Of a stretch of 64,000 bases of DNA, positions 61,419-64,000 are shown in pieces; position 1 is the stretch's first letter, and each line of letters begins with the position of its first letter. The stretch comes from Halobacteriovoraceae bacterium (GTDB lineage Bacteria > Bdellovibrionota > Bacteriovoracia > Bacteriovoracales > Bacteriovoracaceae). Made by a program: the position numbers and the translations under genes. The DNA is taken from positions 62,001 through 126,000 of the forward strand of contig JACKAJ010000016.1 in the NCBI GenBank assembly GCA_020635135.1. Direction: 5' to 3'. A model generated the notes under the pieces. The model was not told where the DNA came from and searched no databases. It saw only the letters and a program-made list of their open reading frames with translations.

Positions 61419-62899
61419 AATTTTTTCAACCTACGGTAACTGAAAAAAGAAATCACAAACAAAGCGAGAGGCAAAAAGATTATTGAGAGATAAATAATAA
61501 GATTAATTTGGGATTCACTAAAAATTAACTGCTCTTTTTTGAGATCCGGTCTGGAAAAACTCATCTTTTCATTTTGACCAGAAAGATAAAAGATCGAATT
61601 AATAAAAAAATTAAAATTCCCCGCTAGTTGACGATAACCATTGAGAAGAAAACGACTACTGCCCACCAAGATCACTTTTGCTCCCTGTAATTTCTGAAAA
61701 GACAGTGCGATGGGAACAGGTCCTTTGATATCTTTTGCATCAAAAGTGACTTTTTGTTCTCCAATGCTGCTAAAAGTTGTTTCGGCCCAAGATTGAGGGA
61801 ATTTAGAAGTTTCTAAGATAGGATCTACCCGCACATTGTCTTTGGAAACTTTGAATCCCAATGAGAGAGGAATGACAATCTTTTGATTGAGCTCTTTAAC
61901 ACTTGGATGTTTCGATCCTCCCGCATCGAAGATAAGATTGAGGGGCTCTTCGCCATATTTCTTAGACTCTTGATCGACCACGATTGAATTGGTAGCCACC
62001 ACACCAACATCCTGAAAAATTGAAAAAAGGTCACTCTTGGCCTGTTTTCCAAACAGGGGATCCAAGGCTAAGAACAGGGGCTTATTGAGATTTTTAAGCC
62101 CTTCCACTTCGCCCGTTTTATAGTTTTCTTGAGGGCCTAAGACCAGGTGAATGTCACAGCTAGAATCTTCAAAAGACTGCACCGTTTTGACAGCAAAACC
62201 ATTGGTTTCCAGTTGATTCTTAAGAAAACTCCCACCATCTTTATCTTGTAGCTCTGGGTTTATCTCTCCATGAGAAGTGTGCCAACAAACTAAGGGTACG
62301 TGTTGACTAGTAACAAGATAGATTTGAGACGAAAGACTTTTTTCAGTAAGAGAATAAAATATTTTTCTTTTATCACCATAATCGAGAATATAAGCAGGAA
62401 CTTCTTTGAGATTATGGGTTTTGGCATAGGCCAAGTTTTTATTGGCATCAATGGCCTTAACTTGAATATATGAACTTTCCGCATGATAGAGGCCAAGAAG
62501 CTCAGCTGCCCCTTTCCATTTTTCTTTAGGAGCATATATTGTCATTTTCAAAGGTTGGTCAATCGTTTTAACAACTTTTTTGGTACTATCAGTAAGTTCA
62601 TTAACATTTTGTTTGGTAATATCCCAGAAAGCATTATTTTTATAAAGAAAAAAATTGAGAAGCAAAATAAGGGATGTCCCCAACACAGCGTTGATCAGTA
62701 TTTCCATTTTCTTTAATGAAAGAAAGGAAAAGATATTTCGAAAACTCCATTCAAAAACATAAAATAACACGAATGTGTAAACGATAAGGAAACTTGCATA
62801 CGAGAGTAAAAAAAGTTGGTACTCTCTCGCAACAAGGATCAACCCACCAAACACTAACCATAATAAGACATAGAAAGTAACGAGAGTATAACGAAACAT
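61415..62899 (-). CDS. GldG-like ABC transport auxiliary protein
   Basis: 494 residues. Three N-terminal membrane segments (about 6-26, 30-51, 68-88), a large periplasmic part and one C-terminal helix (about 466-486). The TKQNVNELTDSTKKVVKTIDQPLKMTIY stretch (in parts) is the usual opening of the auxiliary family, and CWHTSHGEINPEL corresponds to its GHGE motif. GldG and GldF with GldA form an ABC system needed for gliding in Bacteroidetes; similar sets occur in predatory bacteria. Its start is directly before the permease stop. Confidence 0.82.
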   Translation of the reverse strand: MFRYTLVTFYVLLWLVFGGLILVAREYQLFLLSYASFLIVYTFVLFYVFEWSFRNIFSFLSLKKMEILINAVLGTSLILLLNFFLYKNNAFWDITKQNVNELTDSTKKVVKTIDQPLKMTIYAPKEKWKGAAELLGLYHAESSYIQVKAIDANKNLAYAKTHNLKEVPAYILDYGDKRKIFYSLTEKSLSSQIYLVTSQHVPLVCWHTSHGEINPELQDKDGGSFLKNQLETNGFAVKTVQSFEDSSCDIHLVLGPQENYKTGEVEGLKNLNKPLFLALDPLFGKQAKSDLFSIFQDVGVVATNSIVVDQESKKYGEEPLNLIFDAGGSKHPSVKELNQKIVIPLSLGFKVSKDNVRVDPILETSKFPQSWAETTFSSIGEQKVTFDAKDIKGPVPIALSFQKLQGAKVILVGSSRFLLNGYRQLAGNFNFFINSIFYLSGQNEKMSFSRPDLKKEQLIFSESQINLIIYLSIIFLPLALFVISFFSYRRLKKL

Positions 62900-63661
62900 T
62901 TATACTTTCCTCCACTCTAAAACTTTTTTTGCAAAAAATAAAAAGAGAAAAGAAAAGCTTCCATAATAAATAAGGTCACTAGAATAAACTACTCCACGCA
63001 AAATATTTATAAAATGTGAAGTGAGCGAGAGGTAGTTAATTATTTCGTAAATCCCAAAATTGCTCGAAACACTTAATAAATTGTGGAACATATTCATTGC
63101 AACGAGACAAATAATGTGAGTAAAAGCACAAATAATGGGCGAAGTAATCAGTGAACTTAAAAACACGCCGAGGCTAATGTAAAGCAAACTATTAAGAATC
63201 AGCGATAGCACACCCGTTATGACGAACGAGTACTCATAAATTCCTGAATACCAAAAAATAATAAAAAAGATACCAAGTGTTGAGAGCATAAAAGTAAAAA
63301 GAACCATTGAAGCGATGAATTTTCCACTGATGATATTCCAAGCTTTTAACTTAGAAGTTCGAATCAGATCGAAGACAGCATTTCTATACTCTTTAGAAAA
63401 TAAATTCATACAAATCAAAGGTATAAGAAAAATTAAAACGATGTTCACGTTGGTAAAAAAACCAATGACAACATAAAAAATGGGATCGACATACTCGCCG
63501 GCATGAGCCTCTTGCAAAGAAAAGTACTGAAAGAGAACATTGAGAAAACAAAGCCCACATGCAAGGCTAAATAAGGAAGTCAGTACATAACTTAAGGGTG
63601 ATTGAAAATTCTCTTTTAATTCTTTTTTAGTAAAGATATTCATCATGCTCAGCTGGAACAT
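62900..63661 (-). CDS. GldF-like ABC transporter permease
   Basis: 253 residues, six membrane segments. The N-terminus IFTKKELKENFQSPLSYVLTSLFS is typical of ABC-2 permeases of the GldF/NosY kind, and YRNAVFDLIRTSKLKAWNIISGKF contains the loop after helix two. AAAGGA lies five bases upstream of ATG 63661. It lies 12 bp after the ATPase gene and directly before the GldG-like gene. Confidence 0.84.
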   Translation of the reverse strand: MFQLSMMNIFTKKELKENFQSPLSYVLTSLFSLACGLCFLNVLFQYFSLQEAHAGEYVDPIFYVVIGFFTNVNIVLIFLIPLICMNLFSKEYRNAVFDLIRTSKLKAWNIISGKFIASMVLFTFMLSTLGIFFIIFWYSGIYEYSFVITGVLSLILNSLLYISLGVFLSSLITSPIICAFTHIICLVAMNMFHNLLSVSSNFGIYEIINYLSLTSHFINILRGVVYSSDLIYYGSFSFLFLFFAKKVLEWRKV

Positions 63662-63673
63662 TTTTTTCCTTTT

Positions 63674-64000
63674 CTATAAATTCAAAATTTTCAAGTAAGC
63701 TTCTTCAAGCTGTGGTGGATGCCAATAAACAGAAGTGACTGTTTCTGGTCGTTGTGTAATTTCGCCCATCAGTTTTGCCTTGTCGCGATCGTCGAGCTTT
63801 CCCTCTAAAACCCACAGATTGTGAGTTCGGCTAATTTCTTCAAGAGGGTATTTTTCGAGGAAATTTTTGACAAAACCAACTTCAAAGGCTTCAACAGTTT
63901 TAATTTCTAGGCGCTCTTTTTTTCCAATCTTATCCATCAAATCTTCGGTTTTCCCACTGAAAAGAATTTCTCCGTTATTGATAAAACTCATCTGATCACA
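63674..64000 (-). CDS. ABC transporter ATPase, C-terminal part (5' end outside window)
   Basis: The frame runs off the right edge, so only the last ~108 residues are seen: CDQMSFINNGEILFSGKTEDL (in parts) is the region after the ATPase core (where D-loop and H-loop come first), and the final HPPQLEEAYLKI is the usual end of GldA/CcmA-type subunits. No Walker motifs are inside the window. It precedes the permease by 12 bp, so it is the ATPase of this system. Confidence 0.85.
   Translation of the reverse strand, partial: CDQMSFINNGEILFSGKTEDLMDKIGKKERLEIKTVEAFEVGFVKNFLEKYPLEEISRTHNLWVLEGKLDDRDKAKLMGEITQRPETVTSVYWHPPQLEEAYLKILNL

Noticed and set aside
1..64000. CRISPR arrays, tRNA and rRNA genes
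   Set aside because: No regular spaced direct repeats, no tRNA T-arm consensus with cloverleaf pairing and no rRNA signature were seen on either strand.

Overview
The window is a low-GC, gene-dense bacterial chromosome segment. The best guess is a Bdellovibrionota bacterium of the Bacteriovorax type. This is inferred from the gene set: a type II secretion cluster with a PilM-like GspL and GspN, many secreted lipoproteins, a GldA/F/G-like ABC operon and Bdellovibrio-like small exported proteins. No rRNA, tRNA or CRISPR array is visible.

1-14.8 kb (+): type II secretion cluster gspD(partial)-E-F-G-H-I-J-K, two small exported proteins and a 13-bp hairpin, then gspL-M-N, ihfA, a MerR regulator and a seven-helix DUF2914-type protein. 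Starts overlap or lie close together, as in an operon. 14.8-18.7 kb (-): infC-rpmI-rplT, with infC starting at ATT; plsB with a small coupled gene; and a small membrane protein.

18.8-25.3 kb (+): haem (C5 pathway) operon hemA-hemC/D-hemL-histidine kinase-response regulator-hemE. The two-component system lies inside the biosynthetic operon, so it may sense or tune haem synthesis (inference). 25.3-34.3 kb: proteins of unknown function, an 820-bp region with a small basic ORF and degenerate repeats, a membrane PilZ-like protein, a vWA/calcium-repeat lipoprotein with a small partner, guaB without CBS domains, and a GC-rich structured element.

34.46-35.56 kb: an intact IS1-like element with 9-bp target duplications. 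35.6-42.3 kb (mostly -): a zinc metalloprotease with a dockerin-like tail, a FecR-like/TPR pair, a cation exchanger and exported proteins.

42.3-51.3 kb: an exported haem-protein island. A monohaem beta-barrel-like protein and three multihaem lipoproteins point left. A CxxCH protein, a lipoprotein, a Tat-exported DUF1501-like protein and another CxxCH lipoprotein point right, divided by 450 bp of AT-rich DNA. All are predicted to act in the periplasm or outer membrane. This is the best candidate for an undescribed system. The island ends in a 30-bp perfect inverted repeat shared by two converging genes.

51.4-56.7 kb (-): nucleotide salvage operon tdk-upp-like-hpt, coupled to a GHMP sugar kinase and a DUF429-like protein, then a methyltransferase with unusual end domains. 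56.9-59 kb (+): an ankyrin protein fused to a haem-binding segment. 59-64 kb (-): small exported protein and the ABC operon: ATPase (cut by the window edge), permease, GldG-like, DUF4340-like and Yip1-like proteins.
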